A DNA stretch of 64,000 bases from Cornus controversa (Eukaryota; Streptophyta; Magnoliopsida; Cornales; Cornaceae), in the NCBI GenBank assembly GCA_026545225.1, contig CM048847.1, forward strand, positions 14,565,835 to 14,629,834, in the 5' to 3' direction. The position numbers were made by a program, and so were the translations under genes. The notes beneath the pieces are model-generated. The model did not search any database and was not told the origin of the DNA. It worked only from the letters and a program-made list of their open reading frames with translations. This document shows, one piece after another, positions 21,301-34,556 of the stretch. Each line of letters opens with the position of its first letter. Position 1 is the stretch's first letter.

Positions 21301-24300
21301 ATGATTCTGATTATGACACAACTTCTCAAGAAATGGGGTTTTTGAATCAGAACAACTGAAACTAAACTTGTTTCAAATCATCAATAGCTTGGGAATTGTT
21401 TCTTTTACTTGTCCAGATGGTTGAAGTTGGCATAGAGCACCATACGGTTGTGATCATTCATGAGTGCCGCAAGGAATTACTCTTTTCGATTAAGTACGTC
21501 CACACGGTCGAATTAGGCATAAAGCAACGTATAATTCTATGTATGGCACGATTTCACGTGGATTGGACTTTTCGAATCAGGACAGGTCAAACCAAACAAG
21601 TTCAAAACCGTTGTTGTCATTCTCTATTCTTCTGGACATCCAGATGGTCAATTCTAGCACAAAGCGCCATACGGTTGTGGTCATGCCTGGTTATTGCAAG
21701 GAATTGTTCTTTTTGACTCAGAACAACTCAAACAAACATGGATGAAGATCGGATCGACATGCTCGTCGTTTCTTTGGGACCCTTTGATGGTTTCATTTAG
21801 AAAAAAACAGCGTACGATTAATATTATGGCACGACTTCTCTTGGAATGTGGTTTTCTAATCAAAACAACACAAATGAAACAAGTTTAAAATGGTTGGTAG
21901 CTTGCTAATTGTTTCCTTTAGATGTCCAAATAGTCGAACTTGGAACAAAGCGCCATACGGTTGTGCTGATGATCGGATTGACATGTTCGTCACTTCTTTT
22001 GGATGCTTTGATGGTCTAATTTGGAAAAAAGAAACTTACGATTCTGATTATGGCACGACTTCTCAAGGAATGGGTTTTTGAATCAGAACAACTCAAACTA
22101 AACTTATTTAAAATCCTCGATAGCTTGGAAATTGTTTCTTTTACTTTTCCAGATGGTTGAAGTTGGCATAGAGCACCATACGGTTGTGATCATTCATGAG
22201 TGCAGCAAGGAATTACTATTTTTGATTCAGGACGTCCTGATGGTTGAATTTGGCATAAAGCAATGAATAATTCTAAGTAAGGCACAATTTCACGTGGATT
22301 GGACTTTTCGAATCAGGACAAGTCAAACGAAACAAGTTCGAAACCGTTGTTGTCATTCTCTATTTTTCTGGACATCCAGATGGTCAATTCTAGCACAAAG
22401 CGCCATACGGTTGTCGTCATACCTGATTACTGCAAGCGATAGTTTTTTCGACTCAGAATAACTCAAACAAACATGGATGAAGATCGGATCGACATGCTCG
22501 TCGTTTCTTTGGGACGCTTTGATGGTTTCATTTAGAAAAAAGTAGCGTACGATTAGTATTATGGCACGACTTCTCTTGGAATGTGGTTTTCTAATCATAA
22601 CAACTCAAATGAAACAAGTTTAAAATGGTTGGTAGCTTGCAAATTATTTCCTTTAGATGTCGAAACGGTCGAATTTGGAACAAAGCACCATACGGTTGTG
22701 ATGAAGATCGGATTGACATGTTCGTCACTTCTTTTGGATGCTTTGATGGTCTAATTTGGAAAAAAGAAACTTACGATTCTGATTATGACACAACTTCTCA
22801 AGGAATGGGGTTTTTGAATCAGAACAACTGAAACTAAACTTGTTTAAAATCATCGATAGCTTGGGAATTGTTTCTTTTACTTGTCCAGATGGTTGAAGTT
22901 GGCATAGAGCACCATACGGTTGTGATCATTCATGAGTGCAGCAAGGAATTACTCTTTTCGATTCAGGACGTCCTCACGGTCGAATTAGGCATAATGCAAC
23001 GTATAATTCTATGTATGGCACGATTTCACGTGGATTGGACTTTTCGAATCAGGACAGGTCAAACCAAACAAGTTCAAAACCGTTGTTGTCATTCTCTATT
23101 CTTCTAGAGATCCAGATGGTCAATTCTAGCACAACACACCATACGGTTGTCGTCATGCCTGATTATTGCAAGCAATTGTTCTTTCAACTCAGAACAACTC
23201 AAACAAACATGGATGAAGATCAGATCGACATGCTCGTCGATTCTTTGGGACGCTTTGATGGTTTCATTTAGAAAAAAGCAGCGTACGATTACTATTATCG
23301 CACGACTTCTCTCGGAATGCGGTTTTTGAATCAAAACAACTCAAATGAAACAAGTTTAAAATGGTTGGTAGCTTGCAAATTGTTTCCTTTTAGATGTCGA
23401 AACGGTCAAATTTGGAACAAAGCGCCATACGGTTGTGATGAAGATCGGATTGACATGTTCGTCACTTCTTTTGGATGCTTTGATGGTCTAATTTGGAAAA
23501 AAGAAACTTATGATTCTGATTATGACACAACTTCTCAAGAAATGGGGTTTTTGAATCAGAACAACTGAAACTAAACTTGTTTCAAATCATCAATAGCTTG
23601 GGAATTGTTTCTTTTACTTGTCCAGATGGTTGAAGTTGGCATAGAGCACCATACGGTTGTGATCATTCATGAGTGCCGCAAGGAATTACTCTTTTCGATT
23701 AAGTACGTCCACACGGTCGAATTAGGCATAAAGCAACGTATAATTCTATGTATGGCACGATTTCACGTGGATTGGACTTTTCGAATCAGGACAGGTCAAA
23801 CCAAACAAGTTCAAAACCGTTGTTGTCATTCTCTATTCTTCTGGACATCCAGATGGTCAATTCTAGCACAAAGCGCCATACGGTTGTGGTCATGCCTGGT
23901 TATTGCAAGGAATTGTTCTTTTTGACTCAGAACAACTCAAACAAACATGGATGAAGATCGGATCGACATGCTCGTCGTTTCTTTGGGACCCTTTGATGGT
24001 TTCATTTAGAAAAAAACAGCGTACGATTAATATTATGGCACGACTTCTCTTGGAATGTGGTTTTCTAATCAAAACAACACAAATGAAACAAGTTTAAAAT
24101 GGTTGGTAGCTTGCTAATTGTTTCCTTTAGATGTCCAAATAGTCGAACTTGGAACAAAGCGCCATACGGTTGTGCTGATGATCGGATTGACATGTTCGTC
24201 ACTTCTTTTGGATGCTTTGATGGTCTAATTTGGAAAAAAGAAACTTACGATTCTGATTATGGCACGACTTCTCAAGGAATGGGTTTTTGAATCAGAACAA

Positions 24301-24980
24301 CTCAAACTAAACTTATTTAAAATCCTCGATAGCTTGGAAATTGTTTCTTTTACTTTTCCAGATGGTTGAAGTTGGCATAGAGCACCATACGGTTGTGATC
24401 ATTCATGAGTGCAGCAAGGAATTACTATTTTTGATTCAGGACGTCCTGATGGTTGAATTTGGCATAAAGCAATGAATAATTCTAAGTAAGGCACAATTTC
24501 ACGTGGATTGGACTTTTCGAATCAGGACAAGTCAAACGAAACAAGTTCGAAACCGTTGTTGTCATTCTCTATTTTTCTGGACATCCAGATGGTCAATTCT
24601 AGCACAAAGCGCCATACGGTTGTCGTCATACCTGATTACTGCAAGCGATAGTTTTTTCGACTCAGAATAACTCAAACAAACATGGATGAAGATCGGATCG
24701 ACATGCTCGTCGTTTCTTTGGGACGCTTTGATGGTTTCATTTAGAAAAAAGTAGCGTACGATTAGTATTATGGCACGACTTCTCTTGGAATGTGGTTTTC
24801 TAATCATAACAACTCAAATGAAACAAGTTTAAAATGGTTGGTAGCTTGCAAATTATTTCCTTTAGATGTCGAAACGGTCGAATTTGGAACAAAGCACCAT
24901 ACGGTTGTGATGAAGATCGGATTGACATGTTCGTCACTTCTTTTGGATGCTTTGATGGTCTAATTTGGAAAAAAGAAACT
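18354..24980. repeat. HOR block 5: d-b-c triple, three tandem copies (2,209 bp)
   Basis: The order d-b-c occurs three times, with units starting at 18354, 19091, 19828; 20563, 21300, 22037; 22772, 23509, 24246. The block is exactly 3 x 2,209 bp. The b units share GAGTGCCGCAAGG and TTAAGTACGTCC, private to this sub-family and to its later copy at 33.1 kb. Only a few substitutions separate the three copies, for example TGCAGTTTTTG at about 18901 against TGCGGTTTTTG in the others. Confidence 0.87.
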
Positions 24981-27900
24981 TACGATTCTGATTATGACAC
25001 AACTTCTCAAGGAATGGGGTTTTTGAATCAGAACAACTGAAACTAAACTTGTTTAAAATCATCGATAGCTTGGGAATTGTTTCTTTTACTTGTCCAGATG
25101 GTTGAAGTTGGCATAGAGCACCATACGGTTGTGATCATTCATGAGTGCAGCAAGGAATTACTCTTTTCGATTCAGGACGTCCTCACGGTCGAATTAGGCA
25201 TAATGCAACGTATAATTCTATGTATGGCACGATTTCACGTGGATTGGACTTTTCGAATCAGGACAGGTCAAACCAAACAAGTTCAAAACCGTTGTTGTCA
25301 TTCTCTATTCTTCTAGACATCCAGATGGTCAATTCTAGGACAAAGCACCATACGGTTGTGGTCATGCCTGGTTATTGCAAGGAATTGTTCTTTTTGACTC
25401 AGAACAACTCAAACAAACATGGATGAAGATCGGATCGACATGCTCGTCGTTTCTTTGGGACGCTTTGATGGTTTCATTTACAAAAAAACAGCGTACGATT
25501 AGTATTATGGCACGACTTCTCTTGGACTGTGGTTTTCTAATCATAACAACTCAAATGAAACAAGTTTAAAATGGTTGGTAGCTTACAAATTGTTTCCTTT
25601 AGATGTCAAAACGGTCGAATTTGGAACAAAGCACCATACGGTTGTGATGAAGATCGGATTGACATGTTCGTCACTTCTTTTGGATGCTTTGATGGTCTAA
25701 TTTGGAAAAAAGAAACTTACGATTCTGATTATGACACAACTTCTCAAGGACTGGGGTTTTCGAATCAGAATAACTTAAACTAAACTTGTTTCAAATCATC
25801 GATAGCTTGGGAATTGTTTCTTTTAATTGTCCAGATGGTTGAAGTTGGCATAGAGCACCATACGGTTGTGATCATTCATGGGTGCAGCAAGAAATTACTC
25901 TTTTCGATTCAGGACGTCCTCACGGTCGAATTAGGCATAAAGCAACGTATAATTCTATGTATGGCACGATTTCACGTGGATTGGACTTTTCAAATCAGGA
26001 CAGGTCAAACGAAACAAGTTCAAAACCGTTGTTGTCATTCTCTATTCTTCTAGACATCCAGATGGTCAATTCTAGCACAACGCACCATACGGTTGTCGTC
26101 ATGCCTGATTATTGCAAGCAATTGTTCTTTCAACTCAGAACAACTCAAACAAACATGGATGAAGAACGGATCGACATGCTCGTCGATTCTTTGGGACGCT
26201 TTCATGGTTTCATTTAGAAAAAAGCAGCGTACGATTACTATTATCGCACGACTTCTCTCGGAATGCGGTTTTTGAATCAAAACAACTCAAATGAAACAAG
26301 TTTAAAATGGTTGGTAGCTTGCAAATTGTTTCCTTTTAGATGTCGAAACGGTCAAATTTGGAACAAAGCGCCATACGGTTGTGATGAAGATCGGATTGAC
26401 ATGTTCGTCACTTCTTTTGGATGCTTTGATGGTCTAATTTGGAAAAAAGAAACTTATGATTCTGATTATGACACAACTTCTCAAGAAATGGGGTTTTTGA
26501 ATCAGAACAATTGAAACTAAACTTGTTTCAAATCATCAATAGCTTGGGAATTGTTTCTTTTACTTGTCCAGATGGTTGAAGTTGGCATAGAGCACCATAC
26601 GGTTGTGATCATTCATGAGTGCAGCAAGGAATTACTCTTTTCGATTCAGTACGTCCACACGGTCGAATTAGGCATAAAGCAACGTATAATTCTATGTATG
26701 GCACGATTTCACGTGGATTGGACTTTTCGAATCAGGACAGGTCAAACCAAACAAGTTCAAAACCGTTGTTGTCATTCTCTATTCTTCTGGACATCCAGAT
26801 GGTCAATTCTAGCACAAAGCGCCATACGGTTGTGGTCATGCCTGGTTATTGCAAGGAATTGTTCTTTTTGACTCAGAACAACTCAAACAAACATGGATGA
26901 AGATCGGATCGACATGCTCGTCGTTTCTTTGGGACCCTTTGATGGTTTCATTTAGAAAAAAACAGCGTACGATTAATATTATGGCACGACTTCTCTTGGA
27001 ATGTGGTTTTCTAATCAAAACAACACAAATGAAACAAGTTTAAAATGGTTGGTAGCTTGCTAATTGTTTCCTTTAGATGTCCAAATAGTCGAACTTGGAA
27101 CAAAGCGCCATACGGTTGTGCTGATGATCGGATTGACATGTTCGTCACTTCTTTTGGATGCTTTGATGGTCTAATTTGGAAAAAAGAAACTTACGATTCT
27201 GATTATGGCACGACATCTCAAGGAATGGGTTTTTGAATCAAAACAACTCAAACTAAACTTATTTAAAATCCTCGATAGCTTGGAAATTGTTTCTTTTACT
27301 TTTCCAGATGGTTGAAGTTGGCATAGAGCACCATACGGTTGTGATCATTCATGAGTGCAGCAAGGAATTACTATTTTTGATTCAAGACGTCCTGACGGTT
27401 GAATTTGGCATAAAGCAACGTATAATTCTAGGTATGGCACGATTTCACGTGGATTGGACTTTTCGAATCAGGACAAGTCAAACGAAACAAGTTCGAAACC
27501 GTTGTTGTCATTCTCTATTTTTCTGGACATCCAGATGGTCAATTCTAGCACAAAGCGCCATACGGTTGTCGTCATACCTGATTACTGCAAGCGATAGTTT
27601 TTTCGACTCAGAATAACTCAAACAAACATGGATGAAGATCGGATCGACATGCTCGTCGTTTCTTTGGGACGCTTTGATGGTTTCATTTAGAAAAAAGTAG
27701 CGTACGATTAGTATTATGGCACGACTTCTCTTGGAATGTGGTTTTCTAATCATAACAACTCAAATGAAACAAGTTTAAAATGGTTGGTAGCTTGCAAATT
27801 ATTTCCTTTAGATGTCGAAACGGTCGAATTTGGAACAAAGCACCATACGGTTGTGATGAAGATCGGATTGACATGTTCGTCACTTCTTTTGGATGCTTTG

Positions 27901-30872
27901 ATGGTCTAATTTGGAAAAAAGAAACTTACGATTCTGATTATGACACAACTTCTCAAGGAATGGGGTTTTTGAATCAGAACAACTGAAACTAAACTTGTTT
28001 AAAATCATCGATAGCTTGGGAATTGTTTCTTTTACTTGTCCAGATGGTTGAAGTTGGCATAGAGCACCATACGGTTGTGATCATTCATGAGTGCAGCAAG
28101 GAATTACTCTTTTCGATTCAGGACGTCCTCACGGTCGAATTAGGCATAATGCAACGTATAATTCTATGTATGGCACGATTTCACGTGGATTGGACTTTTC
28201 GAATCAGGACAGGTCAAACCAAACAAGTTCAAAACCGTTGTTGTCATTCTCTATTCTTCTAGACATCCAGATGGTCAATTCTAGGACAAAGCACCATACG
28301 GTTGTGGTCATGCCTGGTTATTGCAAGGAATTGTTCTTTTCGACTCATAACAACTCAAATAAACATGGATGAAGATCGGATCGACATGCTCGTCGTTTCT
28401 TTGGGACGCTTTGATGGTTTCATTTACAAAAAAACAGCGTACGATTAGTATTATGGCACGACTTCTCTTGGACTGTGGTTTTCTAATCATAACAACTCAA
28501 ATGAAACAAGTTTAAAATGGTTGGTAGCTTACAAATTGTTTCCTTTAGATGTCAAAACGGTCGAATTTGGAACAAAGCACCATACGGTTGTGATGAAGAT
28601 CGGATTGACATGTTCGTCACTTCTTTTGGATGCTTTGATGGTCTAATTTGGAAAAAAGAAACTTACGATTCTGATTATGACACAACTTCTCAAGGACTGG
28701 GGTTTTCGAATCAGAACAACTTAAACTAAACTTGTTTCAAATCATCGATAGCTTGGGAATTGTTTCTTTTAATTGTCCAGATGGTTGAAGTTGGCATAGA
28801 GCACCATACGGTTGTGATCATTCATGGGTGCAGCAAGAAATTACTCTTTTCGATTCAGGACGTCCTCACGGTCGAATTAGGCATAAAGCAACGTATAATT
28901 CTATGTATGGCACGATTTCACGTGGATTGGACTTTTCGAATCAGGACAGGTCAAACGAAACAAGTTCAAAACCGTTGTTGTCATTCTCTATTCTTCTAGA
29001 GATCCAGATGGTCAATTCTAGCACAAAGCGCCATACGGTTGTGGTCATGCCTGGTTATTGCAAGGAATTGTTCTTTTTGACTCAGAACAACTCAAACAAA
29101 CATGGATGAAGATCGGATCGACATGCTCGTCGTTTCTTTGGGACCCTTTGATGGTTTCATTTAGAAAAAAACAGCGTACGATTAATATTATGGCACGACT
29201 TCTCTTGGAATGTGGTTTTCTAATCAAAACAACACAAATGAAACAAGTTTAAAATGGTTGGTAGCTTACAAATTGTTTCCTTTAGATGTCAAAACGGTCG
29301 AATTTGGAACAAAGCACCATACGGTTGTGATGAAGATCGGATTGACATGTTCGTCACTTCTTTTGGATGCTTTGATGGTCTAATTTGGAAAAAAGAAACT
29401 TACGATTCTGATTATGACACAACTTCTCAAGGACTGGGGTTTTCGAATCAGAACAACTTAAACTAAACTTGTTTCAAATCATCGATAGCTTGGGAATTGT
29501 TTCTTTTAATTGTCCAGATGGTTGAAGTTGGCATAGAGCACCATACGGTTGTGATCATTCATGAGTGCAGCAAGGAATTACTCTTTTCGATTCAGTACGT
29601 CCACACGGTCGAATTAGGCATAAAGCAACGTATAATTCTATGTATGGCACGATTTCACGTGGATTGGACTTTTCGAATCAGGACAGGTCAAACCAAACAA
29701 GTTCAAAACCGTTGTTGTCATTCTCTATTCTTCTGGACATCCAGATGGTCAATTCTAGCACAAAGCGCCATACGGTTGTGGTCATGCCTGGTTATTGCAA
29801 GGAATTGTTCTTTTTGACTCAGAACAACTCAAACAAACATGGATGAAGATCGGATCGACATGCTCGTCGTTTCTTTGGGACCCTTTGATGGTTTCATTTA
29901 GAAAAAAATAGCGTACGATTAATATTATGGCACGACTTCTCTTGGAATGTGGTTTTCTAATCAAAACAACACAAATGAAACAAGTTTAAAATGGTTGGTA
30001 GCTTGCTAATTGTTTCCTTTAGATGTCCAAATAGTCGAACTTGGAACAAAGCGCCATACGGTTGTGCTGATGATCGGATTGACATGTTCGTCACTTCTTT
30101 TGGATGCTTTGATGGTCTAATTTGGAAAAAAGAAACTTACGATTCTGATTATGGCACGACTTCTCAAGGAATGGGTTTTTGAATCAAAACAACTCAAACT
30201 AAACTTATTTAAAATCCTCGATAGCTTGGAAATTGTTTCTTTTACTTTTCCAGATGGTTGAAGTTGGCATAGAGCACCATACGGTTGTGATCATTCATGA
30301 GTGCAGCAAGGAATTACTATTTTTGATTCAGGACGTCCTGACGGTTGAATTTGGCATAAAGCAACGTATAATTCTAGGTATGGCACGATTTCACGTGGAT
30401 TGGACTTTTCGAATCAGGACAAGTCAAACGAAACAAGTTCGAAACCGTTGTTGTCATTCTCTATTTTTCTGGACATCCAGATGGTCAATTCTAGCACAAA
30501 GCGCCATACGGTTGTCGTCATACCTGATTACTGCAAGCGATAGTTTTTTCGACTCAGAATAACTCAAACAAACATGGATGAAGATCGGATCGACATGCTC
30601 GTCGTTTCTTTGGGACGCTTTGATGGTTTCATTTAGAAAAAAGTAGCGTACGATTAGTATTATGGCACGACTTCTCTTGGAATGTGGTTTTCTAATCATA
30701 ACAACTCAAATGAAACAAGTTTAAAATGGTTGGTAGCTTGCAAATTATTTCCTTTAGATGTCGAAACGGTCGAATTTGGAACAAAGCACCATACGGTTGT
30801 GATGAAGATCGGATTGACATGTTCGTCACTTCTTTTGGATGCTTTGATGGTCTAATTTGGAAAAAAGAAACT
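24981..30872. repeat. HOR block 6: d-a-b-c' quadruple, two tandem copies (2,946 bp)
   Basis: Units start at 24981 (d), 25718 (a), 26455 (b), 27192 (c'), 27927 (d), 28664 (a), 29401 (b) and 30138 (c'). The block is exactly 2 x 2,946 bp. Type c' resembles c but keeps CCTGACGG and GCAACGTATAATTCTAGG, where c has CCTGATGG and GCAATGAATAATTCTAAG. The unit at 29401 starts as type a and becomes type b after about 29560. Confidence 0.85.
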
Positions 30873-33800
30873 TACGATTCTGATTATGACACAACTTCTC
30901 AAGGAATGGGGTTTTTGAATCAGAACAACTGAAACTAAACTTGTTTAAAATCATCGATAGCTTGGGAATTGTTTCTTTTACTTGTCCAGATGGTTGAAGT
31001 TGGCATAGAGCACCATACGGTTGTGATCATTCATGAGTGCAGCAAGGAATTACTCTTTTCGATTCAGGACGTCCTCACGGTCGAATTAGGCATAATGCAA
31101 CGTATAATTCTATGTATGGCACGATTTCACGTGGATTGGACTTTTCGAATCAGGACAGGTCAAACCAAACAAGTTCAAAACCGTTGTTGTCATTCTCTAT
31201 TCTTCTAGACATCCAGATGGTCAATTCTAGGACAAAGCACCATACGGTTGTGGTCATGCCTGGTTATTGCAAGGAATTGTTCTTTTCGACTCATAACAAC
31301 TCAAACAAACATGGATGAAGATCGGATCGACATGCTCGTCGTTTCTTTGGGACGCTTTGATGGTTTCATTTACAAAAAAACAGCGTACGATTAGTATTAT
31401 GGCACGACTTCTCTTGGACTGTGGTTTTCTAATCATAACAACTCAAATGAAACAAGTTTAAAATGGTTGGTAGCTTACAAATTGTTTCCTTTAGATGTCA
31501 AAACGGTCGAATTTGGAACAAAGCACCATACGGTTGTGATGAAGATCGGATTGACATGTTCGTCACTTCTTTTGGATGCTTTGATGGTCTAATTTGGAAA
31601 AAAGAAACTTACGATTCTGATTATGACACAACTTCTCAAGGACTGGGGTTTTCGAATCAGAACAACTTAAACTAAACTTGTTTCAAATCATCGATAGCTT
31701 GGGAATTGTTTCTTTTAATTGTCCAGATGGTTGAAGTTGGCATAGAGCACCATACGGTTGTGATCATTCATGGGTGCAGCAAGAAATTACTCTTTTCGAT
31801 TCAGGACGTCCTCACGGTCGAATTAGGCATAAAGCAACGTATAATTCTATGTATGGCACGATTTCACGTGGATTGGACTTTTCGAATCAGGACAGGTCAA
31901 ACGAAACAAGTTCAAAACCGTTGTTGTCATTCTCTATTCTTCTAGAGATCCAGATGGTCAATTCTAGCACAAAGCGCCATACGGTTGTGGTCATGCCTGG
32001 TTATTGCAAGGAATTGTTCTTTTTGACTCAGAACAACTCAAACAAACATGGATGAAGATCGGATCGACATGCTCGTCGTTTCTTTGGGACCCTTTGATGG
32101 TTTCATTTAGAAAAAAACAGCGTACGATTAATATTATGGCACGACTTCTCTTGGAATGTGGTTTTCTAATCAAAACAACACAAATGAAACAAGTTTAAAA
32201 TGGTTGGTAGCTTACAAATTGTTTCCTTTAGATGTCAAAACGGTCGAATTTGGAACAAAGCACCATACGGTTGTGATGAAGATCGGATTGACATGTTCGT
32301 CACTTCTTTTGGATGCTTTGATGGTCTAATTTGGAAAAAAGAAACTTACGATTCTGATTATGACACAACTTCTCAAGGACTGGGGTTTTCGAATCAGAAC
32401 AACTTAAACTAAACTTGTTTCAAATCATCGATAGCTTGGGAATTGTTTCTTTTAATTGTCCAGATGGTTGAAGTTGGCATAGAGCACCATACGGTTGTGA
32501 TCATTCATGGGTGCAGCAAGAAATTACTCTTTTCGATTCAGGACGTCCTCACGGTCGAATTAGGCATAAAGCAACGTATAATTCTATGTATGGCACGATT
32601 TCACGTGGATTGGACTTTTCGAATCAGGACAGGTCAAACCAAACAAGTTCAAAACCGTTGTTGTCATTCTGTATTCTTCTAGACATCCAGATGGTCAATT
32701 CTAGGACAAAGCACCATACGGTTGTGGTCATGCCTGGTTATTGCAAGGAATTGTTCTTTTCGACTCAGAACAACTCAAACAAACATGGATGAAGAACGGA
32801 TCGACATGCTCGTCGATTCTTTGGGACGCTTTGATGGTTTCATTTAGAAAAAAGCAGCGTACGATTACTATTATGGCACGACTTCTCTCGGAATGCGGTT
32901 TTTGAATCAAAACAACTCAAATGAAACAAGTTTAAAATGGTTGGTAGCTTGCAAATTGTTTCCTTTTAGATGTCGAAACGGTCAAATTTGGAACAAAGCG
33001 CCATACGGTTGTGATGAAGATCGGATTGACATGTTCGTCACTTCTTTTGGATGCTTTGATGGTCTAATTTGGAAAAAAGAAACTTATGATTCTGATTATG
33101 ACACAACTTCTCAAGAAATGGGGTTTTTGAATCAGAACAACTGAAACTAAACTTGTTTCAAATCATCAATAGCTTGGGAATTGTTTCTTTTACTTGTCCA
33201 GATGGTTGAAGTTGGCATAGAGCACCATACGGTTGTGATCATTCATGAGTGCCGCAAGGAATTACTCTTTTCGATTAAGTACGTCCACACGGTCGAATTA
33301 GGCATAAAGCAACGTATAATTCTATGTATGGCACGATTTCACGTGGATTGGACTTTTCGAATCAGGACAGGTCAAACCAAACAAGTTCAAAACCGTTGTT
33401 GTCATTCTCTATTCTTCTGGACATCCAGATGGTCAATTCTAGCACAAAGCGCCATACGGTTGTGGTCATGCCTGGTTATTGCAAGGAATTGTTCTTTTTG
33501 ACTCAGAACAACTCAAACAAACATGGATGAAGATCGGATCGACATGCTCGTCGTTTCTTTGGGACCCTTTGATGGTTTCATTTAGAAAAAAACAGCGTAC
33601 GATTAATATTATGGCACGACTTCTCTTGGAATGTGGTTTTCTAATCAAAACAACACAAATGAAACAAGTTTAAAATGGTTGGTAGCTTGCTAATTGTTTC
33701 CTTTAGATGTCCAAATAGTCGAACTTGGAACAAAGCGCCATACGGTTGTGCTGATGATCGGATTGACATGTTCGTCACTTCTTTTGGATGCTTTGATGGT

Positions 33801-34556
33801 CTAATTTGGAAAAAAGAAACTTACGATTCTGATTATGGCACGACTTCTCAAGGAATGGGTTTTTGAATCAGAACAACTCAAACTAAACTTATTTAAAATC
33901 CTCGATAGCTTGGAAATTGTTTCTTTTACTTTTCCAGATGGTTGAAGTTGGCATAGAGCACCATACGGTTGTGATCATTCATGAGTGCAGCAAGGAATTA
34001 CTATTTTTGATTCAGGACGTCCTGATGGTTGAATTTGGCATAAAGCAATGAATAATTCTAAGTAAGGCACAATTTCACGTGGATTGGACTTTTCGAATCA
34101 GGACAAGTCAAACGAAACAAGTTCGAAACCGTTGTTGTCATTCTCTATTTTTCTGGACATCCAGATGGTCAATTCTAGCACAAAGCGCCATACGGTTGTC
34201 GTCATACCTGATTACTGCAAGCGATAGTTTTTTCGACTCAGAATAACTCAAACAAACATGGATGAAGATCGGATCGACATGCTCGTCGTTTCTTTGGGAC
34301 GCTTTGATGGTTTCATTTAGAAAAAAGTAGCGTACGATTAGTATTATGGCACGACTTCTCTTGGAATGTGGTTTTCTAATCATAACAACTCAAATGAAAC
34401 AAGTTTAAAATGGTTGGTAGCTTGCAAATTATTTCCTTTAGATGTCGAAACGGTCGAATTTGGAACAAAGCACCATACGGTTGTGATGAAGATCGGATTG
34501 ACATGTTCGTCACTTCTTTTGGATGCTTTGATGGTCTAATTTGGAAAAAAGAAACT
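30873..34556. repeat. HOR block 7: d, a, a, b, c
   Basis: Units start at 30873, 31610, 32347, 33085 and 33822. The d-a start continues the 2,946-bp pattern of block 6. From about 32.9 kb the block instead matches block 5 (units b and c at 23509 and 24246) at a 9,576-bp displacement. The a unit at 32347 is mosaic in its B2/A3 part. This block therefore holds a junction between two super-repeat families. Confidence 0.8.
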
